Assembly: GCA_001598975.1 (NCBI GenBank)
Contig: BBXU01002051.1
Location: 1 to 64,000 of the forward strand
Direction of reading: 5' to 3'
Source of the DNA: Parachlorella kessleri
Lineage: Eukaryota; Chlorophyta; Trebouxiophyceae; Chlorellales; Chlorellaceae
DNA: 64,000 bases
Part shown: one piece after another, positions 12,101 through 22,228 of the stretch
How the letters are laid out: each line of letters starts with the position of its first letter
Position numbering within the stretch: the stretch's first letter is position 1
Program-made: the position numbers and the translations under genes
The notes under the pieces: model-generated
The model's database searches: none
Seen by the model: the letters and a program-made list of their open reading frames with translations, nothing else
What the model was told of the DNA's origin: nothing

Positions 12101-15100
12101 GAGCTAGCACTAATCACAAGCCACTTCCGGCTGTCTGCCCGCTGGCGACATGCCACTGCAGCGCCACCTCATCACATTTGCCCAGTCTCTAGCACTTCAT
12201 TTTCTGCGCGCTAACCCACACCGCTCAAGCCTTCAAGTGGGCAGCACGTCGCTGCGAGTTGGAATGTCCTTGTGTACCCTCCATGTTTCTCACATCTCGT
12301 CCCAGTTGCGGGTTCCCCCCCCCTCTCCCCGCAACCCAACATACCGGTGGCTCCTCCAGTGCGCCCAACCCGCTCTTACTGGGGCCCCTGCATAAGCAAG
12401 CGTGTACCTGCCAGTTGTACTGGTCTCGCATATCCTCGGCTGCGCCGGCGCCCTTCCAGAACATCAGTTCAACAAATGCCATGGCGGCGCACTCCTCCCG
12501 CAACTGCACAGGGCGAACGGAGCGACCGTCTCTCTTAAACCGTGGCCGCAAGCGGCAGGTTGCAAGTTGGGGATGGGAGTCCCAGGCCGCAATGTGCGCT
12601 TGGAAGTAGCACTGGAAAGAGCAGCAACCACAAGTGTGGGTGGCAGCAGCATGCAGGCTTACATGTGGGTACTTGCAATCGGCAAATGACACACCGGTAA
12701 CCGTCCCACATGTGGGCCCAGACACCAGAACGTGTGTGCCCATGCAAATCCGTTCGCACCTCCGTGTATACCTCTCAGCCTCAGCCCAGTGACTCCCTGG
12801 CTCCTTTACCCCACCACTCAGGGGCTTCAAGGCAAGGAGACCTCCTGGAGCCTCCCTCGTCAACAAGCAGCATCGCAGATGAGATCCTTCACCTTAAGCT
12901 CCAGCTCAACCTTCTTCCTAGCGTCTTCCGCCTCTCCGGGTGTCGTGGGCCCGCTGCTGTGACCCTCTCGCGCCTCCCCTGCTGTGCATGCTTCGGCGCC
13001 CTCCTCGCCAGCAAGCACAGCCTCAGCCTCGGCCACAGCGGCTTGAAGCTTGAACAGGTCTGGAACCAGCCTGCAAAGGCCAAGAGGGTCCTCTCCCCAC
13101 CTGGGTGCCGCTTGTCATCAAGGATATCGTGCACTAGCACAAGGCCGAATCGCACTGCGGGAAATGATAAGAGGTGCTTGCAGCTGCTCAGGGTCAGCCT
13201 TGTTGTATATGGGAGGGCGCTGCCTGAGGGAGTTCAGTCTGCTTTGCTGCATAACAGCAATTACTCAAGACTTTGTTTTCTTCTGAGCGTTTGTGTGCCT
13301 TCTGCAAAGTAGGGTGGGCCACAGACACTTGATTGAAGAAGCAAGCTACTCCCATCCACCCACCAACCGCACACCATTCCTATACATTGTGACACCATTC
13401 TCACCTCTCAAACATGTTGCGCACCACACGGGTAGCAAAGCGAAGCAGGGGCTCAAACTCGGGCTTCTTGCGTAGCGAAGAGTCAGCCAGGATGGCATGG
13501 AAGACGCGCAGCACGCTCAGCTGCATGGATCGTGCTAAAGGGACGACGGTTGGTGACTAACTGTAGTTGCCGCGAGCATGACACCACTGCTTGTGGTGAT
13601 GCCACCATCCCCCTGCCCTTCATATGCTAGGCACACTGGGCTCCGCCACAGGCGAGTGCTGGCCCCCATGCCACGCTCACAGCAAGCAGTAGGGCTCAAA
13701 ATCAAGGTGACAATCCATGGCCGGCAACCAAGAGCAGGGCATGCAGGGGGGCAGTGTCGGCCCACCGGGACCGGATAAAGCACAGCCAAGGGAGGCCTGG
13801 GGGTTCCAGACTGGCCAGTATCGCCCGGACCAAGGCCCCACGCGAACATCAAAGCAAGGAGCAGGGTGCAGAAAGTCACCTGGTAGAGCATGGGCTCCAG
13901 GTTGAGCCCATGTGGGTCGGCGATTCGGGACAGGAAGGAAAGCAGGGCGTGGTTGGTGAAGGGGCCGTTGCTGGCATAGCCCTGGAGAAGCCAGCTGTAG
14001 AAGTGCACCATGACTGCAGGGCGGGGGCCCAAGTACAGGAGAGCGACTCAGAGCAGGGGCGAGGTTCAGGCAAGCAGGGCATGGTGCAGAAAGGGGGCTG
14101 TGTGTTGGCATCGCCGCGCAGCACCCAGCTGTGGAAGTGCAGCATGACTGGGAGAGGGACAGCAGGGGAGTGTGGGCCAGCCGCGAGGGTTGGCGACGAC
14201 TAATGTGAGGCAGGGATCGCACGAAGAGCAACAGATACGGTCGGAGGGGCAGGCGCGAGACGGGTTAGCAACCGCTGGGGCAGGCAGGACAATTAGGCAG
14301 AACCAGGTGTGCAAAATATGCTGGTGATACTCTGCCGCTCAATGCTGCATTTGACTGGAGGGCAAATGCGCAAGTGGCCAAGTAAGCAGGGATATAAACT
14401 GCCTGCTCCTGAGCTGATTCCTTGCACAATGTCGGGTGTGGTAGTACCTGGGAAGGCGCACTCCTGCTTGACACGCTTGATCACATCCAGAGCCACCTCC
14501 TTGTACACAGGCCGCCTCTCCTCCTCCTCTCCCTCCTCCCCCTCCTGCAGTTGTTGCTCAACCAGAGCTCAACCAGCTGTTGCTCAACCAGCGCTCAACC
14601 AGAAGAACTAGCAGAACCACAGTTATTGAGGAGCGGACCAGCCATGCCAGGACATGGTGGACGCCTTGAGGGAGTCACCGTATCGCTGGCAGCTTACCAC
14701 ACCACACCACAGCAGGCTGCCAAGCCAACATCCTGCCTCCATCGCAGGCCACTCCTTGACATGGACTCCGCCAGAGTTCACTACCCTTTCCACGTTTACT
14801 GTATAATACACTCATTCCTGTATCTTGTTCTGCAGTGCCCGGCCCCTTCACCGCCAATGCTGCAGCTACTGAATGGCGACTGGGCACTCACCCCTTCCTC
14901 CTGCCCCCGTGCCTCTCCAGCCCTGTCGCCGCCGGCAGATCTGGGGGCCAACCTCGTCGGTGTTGCGGCCCCGCCGCCCTTGCTGCCCCCCGCGGCAATC
15001 CCGCCGGGTGTGCCAACGGCGCTCACGCAGTCGGCATCCACCGCTGCCCCTGTTCCTTCCCCAACCTCAACCCCTGCTGCTGCTGCTGCTTGTCTTGAAG

Positions 15101-18100
15101 CTGTCGCTGGTCGTGGCGTTGGGGCCGGCCCACTGCTGCCACCCTCCCCAGAGCGCTGTGCGTCTGCCGGGCTGCCTGTTTCCCCGGCCTCCGCGGTTCC
15201 ATCCTCCCCTGCTGCGCTGGTGAAAGCTGCCCCCCCAGGGCCGTCACCAGCTGGCGTCCCTGCCGGCTCCGCTGCAGGGGCAGCATGCTCGGCCGCCGCC
15301 CCCGCCCCCTGCCGCGACTGCGGCGTCCCAACCGCAGCAGCCTCCAGGGACCCGGCTTCCCTCACCGCTTGCGGGCTGGCAGGACCATCTGGCCCTGCCT
15401 GACCCTCAGGCGGCCGCCCAGAGCCCCTTTGCTGCTCCAGCTCCCCACGAGACCTAGCCTTGCCAACCTCACCCGCCTCCTGCTGCTGCTGCTGCTGGCC
15501 GGTGGCTCCCTCCCTTCCCTCCTCTCCATCACTGACGTTGGGAGCAGCGCCTGCGGGCGCGCGGGGCTTGCGCTTGGGTGCCGTGTGCGCCTTCTGCCGC
15601 ACGCGGAAGCCGCCCCCCTCTGCAGAGCATGAAGGCGGTTGGGGTTGGGAGCTGCTGCGGTGGGCAGCTGTGCACAGCGACAGCTCAGCACTTGGACTAC
15701 CTGCGCTATTTAGACCAACAGGATGCTGGCCATTCAGGTCAGCTCGTTCGCAGCAGCTCATCTCATCTCATGAGGTGACCAGGGCACAGACCCACCTGCG
15801 GAGTTCAGCCTGTCTAGGATGCCCAGCACAATGTGCAGTGTCTCTACCAGGTCCACCGCATGGCTGCGGGGCTGGAAGCGGAAGTTGTAGTCGCGAATCA
15901 GCCGGGACAGCACCTGTGGCAGGACGAGCAGGCAGGGGGCAGGCAGGCATGGTTGGGAGAGCCTGGAGGACAGGTATGGAAAAGTAATGTTCACCTGTGT
16001 ACATGCCCAGTGTGGGAGCGCGGGTAGACTGCAGCAGGTGGGGCGCGTGGTTCGACATGGAGATGTAATAACCAGCCGCCTCCCTCACTTGCTGTCCGCC
16101 GCCCCCATGCCCATCTACTAGTAGCTTATGTGATATAACCCCCCAACCTCCCTCACCGGCAGCAGCCCAGACTCCTTCAAGTCGTCGTGCATCAGCCGCC
16201 GCTGCAGCCTGTCCGCGGCCCGCTGGTCTGCCTCAGTCCCAACAAGTCTTGCCAGGTCCAGCGTGAGCAGCATCTCTTTCAGCAGAGGCACCGAGGCATG
16301 CTGCAGCCGCCACTCCACCGCGGCGCGCTCTATGAGGCCCCGCCGGTCGCTGTCCACGGCTTGGGGCAGCTCCCCCTTGCGCAGCACGTTCTTCTTGCGG
16401 CCCTGCATGCCGCCCAGCATCTCCAGCCACAGCTTGAGGCACTGCGAGGGGCACAGGCAGGAAGGAGAGGCGTCAGAGAGTATTGAAGTGACATGCAGTC
16501 TATGGAGTGGAGCTGTCGACTGCCGAGAAAGGGGAGGCATCCCCATGCAAAGCAGAGGTTGCATGCGTGCTGCCCAGCATCGTCACCCATAGGCTCGGCA
16601 TTGCAGGCAGGCAGCAAAGGCATGCCAGGTAGCTCCACGCTGGTCCGAGCCTATGGACCTAGCCTGAGGACTGAGGCGTTCTGGGCAGCAGCAGGAGGCA
16701 TGTGTCGTGGGTGGTTCTTTGGAAAGGAGGGTCTTGCAAGGCAAGGTAGAGTTGTATGGTGCAGCGTGCAGATGTCCCACCGAGACGCAGGCAATGCTAA
16801 AGCATAGTGAGTGTTGCTGTTTCACTTGGCCATGCGAAGGCAACACTGTAGCTGAGCGGTACAAGGCGAAGGCAAGCAGGCCTGGGTATCAAAGGTATCA
16901 GCACTTTTTTTTTACTGCCACAGATGTGGCATGCACAGCAACGATGCATAGCTGGGAGGCCTGTGGACCCCTCAGAACATACTCTCAGCGCTGGAAAGGG
17001 CTGAGATAAGCCTAAGGAACCCACCCAATAGAATGTGTCCCAGCCCATTGTCGAGGAGATAGGGTTGAAGGGAGAGGGAGCCTCCTCGTCGCCCTCAGCG
17101 CCCTTCCCCACTGCGCTGCCTTCAGCAGGCAGGCTGCCCGCCTGGCCGCCAGTAACCTCGTGCCCCTTATCCCGCAGCTTGCGCTCCTGGAGAGCAGGAG
17201 GGAAGAGGGCCTCACGAAGTGGAGAGCCATGCCAACAAGCCAAGGGTATGTGATAGCTTGCTGTCGGTGATTCAAGACGGCACGGTCGTCAGGTGGCATA
17301 TATACACAGTAACGCACTCCAGGTTAGTTATCCACAGTACTGGTAGAAGTAGTCCCCAAATAAGGAAGAGAAGGGGAGTACAGCCGTAGGCCGGGGCAAA
17401 ACTCTCAGCCCATGGCGAATATCAGCTCGCCTTGCACAATGGCCAGTATGCGCACAGGCCTACCAGCGAGAGCCACAGCAGTTGCGCCTTCTCCAATGCC
17501 TGGCTCGTCTTTCCTAGCTTTCTTCTCACCTCCTTGACGCGCACATACTTGGTGGCCAGGGTGGCCAGCTCCACAAAGTTCACAAACTCGGGGGCCTCGT
17601 AGCGCGACAGGCCCAGCCCCGGCTGCACCTGCTTGAACATCTGCAGAGAAGCGGGTGCGCCCACGCAAGGTGGTTAGAGAGAGAAGTTTCACATCGGTTT
17701 CTCAGACATTGTGACGCGCCAGCCGACATTGCCAGCCACTGTTGGCACATGTCCTGAACCGTAGGGTGAGCCTTGGGTTGCCGCTGCATGCAGGGAGCAG
17801 GGTTTATGAGTCCACCAACTCATGGCTGCCTCCTAAGGAAGCACGACCGCCAGCCCCACCTGGCCCATGAGGATGTTGTAGGCCCCCTCCTGCAGGAACT
17901 GCTCCAGGAAGCCGCGCATCTTGAGCAGGAGCTCCCCGCCCAGGCGGGCGCTCCGGGAGGCGCCGGCGCCCTCACGCCTCTACACATACATATACACTTG
18001 CATGCTGCATGAGTTCAGGGCACAGCCAAGAGGTCGAGTGCTTGCACATGCATCGCCAAGTTCCGCCCCATAGTCAACTCGCCATGCTGCACCAGTGTTC

Positions 18101-21100
18101 AACCCAGGGGGCTGGGCTGTGGAGCAAAGGGCGAGACAACTCCCACTAGTCTCTGTGTTGGTGATTGTGGCGGTGGCCGCGGCTCCAAGCCAGGCTGCGG
18201 CTGCTGCGCCGGCACCTGTCGCACTGGGTCACAGGTGTATGCCCCCCCGCGCAGCCAGGCGATGGGTGAGCCAGGCAGGCAGGCGTACCCCCGCACCGAG
18301 GCAGGAGGGAGGCAGTTCCACCACCACCTTGCACAGCCACCCCCTGTATCAAGTAGTGACTACACAAGGGTGACCGGTTGATGCACATGAGATATGTTGG
18401 CAGCAGCGAAAGACAGGGGTGGTTTCCCCACCTCCGCTTGCGCCAGCTTGGGGTTGACCACGGAGGGCAGCTGCGGCAGCTCCGTCTTGGCGGGGTGGTT
18501 GCGCAGCACCACTGCCCGGTTGTGGTCTACGTGCCGCCTGCAGCACAGCGTGCAGTGCATTACTGCACTTTAAAGGATGCAGGATGGTGCACTTGCGACC
18601 ACGACCTGTGCATAAGATGGAGGTGGGTGTAGCGGGGGGTAGCATGGTAAAGGTGAAGTCGCTTGTGGGGAGCATTGTAGGCTGGCTACCCAGGCTTGGT
18701 GGGTGGTGGAGGTTGCCGCTGGGCAGCAATGCGGCCTGATGGTACCCCGCCAGGTGATGCTCACAGGTATGGGTGAAGTTCATGTGCAGCTAGTTAGCAG
18801 GGTGTCAAATGACTTAGGTGACACCCATGGGTGCGTGGGTGGGGCAGCTGAGCAGGGACACCATTGGGTGACAGGTACCGTGCGTGGCCATCCTCTTGGT
18901 CCCCAACAAACTCTAGTGGCAGCAGCCATAGCAGGCAAAGCATCGCTAGGCAGGTGGGTACTCCTGCTGGTCACCTGTCCCCATGCCCCCCATGCCCCCA
19001 GTCCTTGCCCCCCTCAGCTTACCGCACTGGCTCTTCTCTGCGGTGTGTTCATGTCCCCACACTATTAGCCAACGACCGGAACCACAACTCACCGCACATA
19101 GACTGCATCGGATCGGGAGTGGCGTGAGGGTGCGTTCTGGGTGACGGCCCTGTTGCCCACCGCCATCAACTTGGGCAAGTGCACCAGGGCTCCCTACATT
19201 GGGCTTGTGACACAGTCTGGTGCATGGAGACTCACTCGAGGACTAACTAGGTGATAATGCCACCATCCAAACACTTCCCTGGCTACACTTTGCAAGGGGG
19301 TGTGCTGTCACCACGGCAATGCGGCATTGCACCCCACCATGGCAACGCGGCATCGCACCTCACCAGCCACCAGCCAGCCTTACAGAAATGGCCCTGCCAC
19401 CATGGCTAGGCCGATGCAGTGTGGCTGAGCGTCCTTGACGGGCACTGCACATTCTGTTCTGTACTAGGAGCCACTTCCTTCGACCTAGTATTTGTGCTTT
19501 GGCCTGGCTTAATTACTCATGTGGTTAGCAGCCTCAGCCTCGCCCCACAGCCAGCTGCGACAGAAATTGATTGTTCAACACAAGGCATGCAGAACTCTCT
19601 AGGGGGCGCTGCTACCTGGGGCAGGCTCTGCTGTTCAGCCCTGGTGCCCTTGTTACAAAGACTTCCCTGTGAGAGGGTTCTCATGTCAGAGTGACATTCG
19701 CACCTGCTGCGGTCGTGGCGGCAGTCTCGGTGCGCTGCCTAGGGTTGGCAGTGCGCCACCCTGAGAGCGGCCATGCTGCGCGGCCTGCCTGCTGCGCTGC
19801 GCCTGCTGCGACCTCTCCCGCTGCGCCTGCTGCGCCGCCTGCTGCTCCTGCTCCGCCCTCAGGGTGGCCTCAGCGTCCAGCAGCTGCTCTGGCTGCAAGT
19901 CCCGCAGCAGGTGCAAGAAGGTCTCCACAAGCACAGCTGTCTCAGACCTGCAGGTGAGGGGCAGAGGATTGTCTCAGACAGGCACAGTTTTTCTGACCTG
20001 CAGACGAAGGGAGAGAGGAAGGTCTCCACAAGGACAGCTGACTCTGACCTTCACTTGAGGGGCACTCAACTTCTGCAGGTCCCCCGCCTACACATGGCTG
20101 GCCTGCCCTAACACAGGGCGTTGGTGCCGGCTATCCAGGAGACTTCTTTGCTGCCCAGCCTAGGAGGACCGCTGTACTCGTTTCCCTGGCCGGCACAGCA
20201 GGTTGCAGTGGTGGATCAACCCCAGGAAGCTAGCCGCCGCGCTCAAGCAAGGAGATTGCATCTAGGTGTTGAAGTTTGGGTGGTGCAGAGGCCCTTGCTG
20301 TGTATCTTCTCCCTCTCCAGCATAGCCCAGCAGGCAACAGCACCCGCTGACACCCCTCGTGGCAGGCAGCCATACCTGAAGGGCTGGTCCCTTGCGTGCT
20401 GCGCCAGCAGCAGCAGCAGGTCCATCACATTGTCTGCAAACAGCCGCTCCAGCAGGCCCCTCCTGATGCGCCGGTTGGTGTCCTGCGCCGCGCTGCTGCC
20501 GCCCCCGGCAGCCGCGGGCGGCGCAGTCGGCAGGGCGACCAGGTTCCTGTACAGCAGTTGGGTGAAGATATTCTGCGCATTGCCTGCAGCCCCCCCTGTT
20601 AGTTAGGGTACCAACCAAACCCGCCATGAACACAAGAGAGGAAACGACCCAACCGCTAAGGTAAAAAAAACGAGGAAGGAATGGTGGAATAATGTAGCCT
20701 GACTTGAGCCCCACCAGACCCCCACCCACCCACACGTGCACCACCTTCTCCCCTTTCTGCGCAGGAAAACAAGGGACGACAAGCCCCACCAAGGCCACAT
20801 TGCGTTGGTCTTTCTGGCCCAAACTGCTTCCCAGCCCAGGGCGCACCTCAGGAATGTGATGACCAACTGCACCATGACCGCGTCCTCAGGGCGCATGCGT
20901 GGGTGGCGTGACAGCGGCTCTGCCAGCAGCCCCACTACCACGGCCAGGGCGTCCTGCGCTAGGAAGGCCTCCCGCACGCGCTGGATGTGCTCTGCCTGCT
21001 GCGCCAGGTTGGCGCTGGTCTCCAGCTGGGAGGGCATGGTCAGGAAGGTGGCCACCTTGACTGCATGGGGCGGCCAGGAAGGGTGGGAATGGTTGCCGGG

Positions 21101-21858
21101 TACGGACCTGGTATGGAAGGTGACACGCCACCTGGTAAACCAGGGAATCTTGACGTAGGCCTCCAGCCCCAACACAGAAGCACCACCGGCGCAAACAACT
21201 CAAACAACGCACCCAACGCTGGAAGCCTCCAAGAGGGCGGACGCAGACCTGGGTCCGCCTGGGGCACAGCCAGGGCCTGTGCTGTCCATGCTGTGTCTCG
21301 GGGTAGTGGGTTTAGAGGGACTGGGGGCCCCACACTCACGTGCATTGTAGACGACCTCATACTCGTCCGGGTGGGTGACTATGAGCGGCACCAGGTCGCT
21401 GCGGGCAAAGTTGTATTTGTGCACGGCGAAGAATGCAGGCCGCATTTCGGGGTCGTCATCCCTGAAGAAGCGCTGAAGGTCCTTCAGGCACCCTGCAGGC
21501 CGGGTCATAGGCAACTCTGTTGGGTACTCAACCACGCAGTGATTTGGGCAGCAGGCGTCAGACAGGAAGGAAGGCTGCCTGCACTGCTGCACAAGAGCTG
21601 AGTAGCTCCCTGCTCACTGCCACGTTGCTGAGCAAAGACTGGGAAAAGGGTGCCACAGTGCTCATTGTTCTTACGCCTCCAGCCAAAACTTAGGAGCAGC
21701 CCGCAAAGTAGCTTAACCTTGGCTGATAGAGTTTACCTCAGCCACTTACCCACACAGTCGTCGCTTTTAGAGTAGGCTGGCTGGCCATCTGTTCCCTCAA
21801 CCCATTGTCCCAGGCCCCCTGAGGCGATGGATGCCAGCAACTCCAAGTCTACACTCAT
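6102..21858 (-). CDS. TIMELESS / Tof1 / Swi1-type replication fork protection protein (about 1,850-1,950 aa)
   Basis: Exons: 21858-21750, 21492-21340, 21060-20847, 20583-20376, 19947-19704, 19193-19093, 18537-18432, 17979-17860, 17640-17530, 17186-17025, 16441-16157, 15913-15796, 15619-14892, 14544-14448, 14013-13880, 13521-13405, 13070-12893, 12503-12408, 11833-11681, 11238-11083, 10820-10657, 10238-10153, 9666-9571, 9387-9282, 8853-7640, 7346 to about 7126, then a less certain part and last exon 6262-6102. N-terminal TIMELESS signature: CLKDLQRFFRDDDPEMR, ARSDLVPLIVTHPDEYE, VATFLTMPSQ. Later: FLQEGAYNILMGQ, MFKQVQPGLGLSRYEAPE, PMLYQLSVLRVFHAIL, MAFVELMFWKG and two 'REAFEQC.../QISRQLKQMGLA'-type repeats. 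Family role: with a Tipin partner it stabilises stalled replication forks and couples helicase to polymerase. Oddities: a 243-aa low-complexity exon (15619-14892), a 405-aa Ser/Asp/Ala/Gln-rich exon (8853-7640) and an acidic C-terminus. The phase does not close between exons 3 and 4, and exons between 7126 and 6262 are unresolved. Confidence 0.85.
6688..6714 (+). repeat. AGC trinucleotide tract near the 3' end of the TIMELESS gene
   Basis: About eight AGC units on the + strand (CTG on the gene strand). It lies in a part of the TIMELESS gene whose exon status I could not settle, next to an open stretch (about 6900-6730) with a usable GTGAGC donor. Confidence 0.7.
10316..10341 (+). repeat. ACA microsatellite in a TIMELESS intron
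   Basis: Eight or so ACA units in the intron between the exons at 10657 and 10238. No function is suggested. Confidence 0.75.
11342..11421. repeat. two tandem copies of a ~40-bp unit in a TIMELESS intron
   Basis: A unit starting CAGTGAGGAGGACCTATGTG is followed immediately by a second copy starting CAGCGAGGAGGACCTAGGTG, both running on to a CCCA(G/A)CAT(T/C)G end. It lies between exons 11833-11681 and 11238-11083. It is intronic and shows no coding potential. Confidence 0.75.
13101..13154 (-). other. 54-nt exon-like segment skipped by the best TIMELESS model
   Basis: The segment has a good acceptor (CCGCAG) and donor (CAG|GTGGGG) and is exactly 54 nt. The flanking exons 13521-13405 and 13070-12893 join in phase without it (NMFE-R-LVPDLF). 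If included, it would bring a stop codon in the gene frame after about 12 codons. It may be meaningless, or a cassette that turns off expression when included. Confidence 0.35.
14060..14147 (-). repeat. decayed tandem copy of TIMELESS exon 14013-13880 in the preceding intron
   Basis: The true exon begins TCATGGTGCACTTCTACAGC after CTGCAG. The copy, 134 bp upstream on the gene strand, begins TCATGCTGCACTTCCACAGC after CTCCCAG, so its acceptor is intact. Protein similarity: VMVHFYSWLLQGYA versus MLHFHSWVLRGDA. Indels after about 45 nt break the frame and no donor matches the true one. Confidence 0.8.
14550..14603. repeat. short tandem repeat before TIMELESS exon 14544-14448
   Basis: Two copies of a ~26-bp unit (TTGCTCAACCAG plus AGCTCAACCAGC or CGCTCAACCAG) lie directly upstream of the acceptor in the intron. 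Confidence 0.7.
19310..19365. repeat. two-copy ~26-bp repeat in a TIMELESS intron
   Basis: CACGGCAATGCGGCATTGCACC is followed by CATGGCAACGCGGCATCGCACC (copies truncated here to stay short). It is intronic, between exons 19947-19704 and 19193-19093. Confidence 0.6.
19948..20066 (-). repeat. decayed copies of the TIMELESS exon 19947-19704 head in the preceding intron
   Basis: The exon begins GTCTGAGACAGCTGTGCTTG and continues into TGGAGACCTTC. About 103 bp upstream on the gene strand, near 20050-20020, lies GTCAGAGTCAGCTGTCCTTG continuing into TGGAGACCTTC. A third, weaker copy (CTGCAGGTCAGAAAAACTGTG) lies between them. The similarity covers roughly the first 35 nt of the exon and the flanking bases. 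Confidence 0.75.
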
Positions 21859-22228
21859 ACTGCTGGCTTGCAGTGAGGGCCAGGGTACTGATCACTGATG
21901 TGCCAGCATGGATGTGTGGTTCCCCTTCACTACTGCTACGCATACAAGCCAGGAAGAAGCTGTAGTGATCTAGGTCAGTCCCTCCATGAGGAACATTCTA
22001 CCCTTATTTTGAGGATCCTTGGATTGGACAGCAGGGTCCCATTCAAAGCTCCCGCCACTGGAACGATGCCAAGCCAGATGTAGCCGGCATGCCTGGGGTT
22101 AAGGTTTGAAACAGCACAGGGAAGCTTTGAGAGAGCAGAGAAGGCCAAGTGCTGCTTTTTGATCTTGCTGCTTCTGTAGCCTGGTTCATTTTTGTTGCTG
22201 ACAGCAAAGAGCTTCACCTTGCCTTTTG
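21859..22228. promoter_or_regulatory. shared upstream region of TIMELESS and ADF genes
   Basis: 370 bp between divergent start codons. No recognisable gene. Probably two 5' UTRs and a bidirectional promoter (inference). Confidence 0.45.

Noticed and set aside
14422..15402. Long + strand ORF (326 codons)
   Set aside because: Shadow of TIMELESS exon 15619-14892; no start context, splice support or family resemblance.
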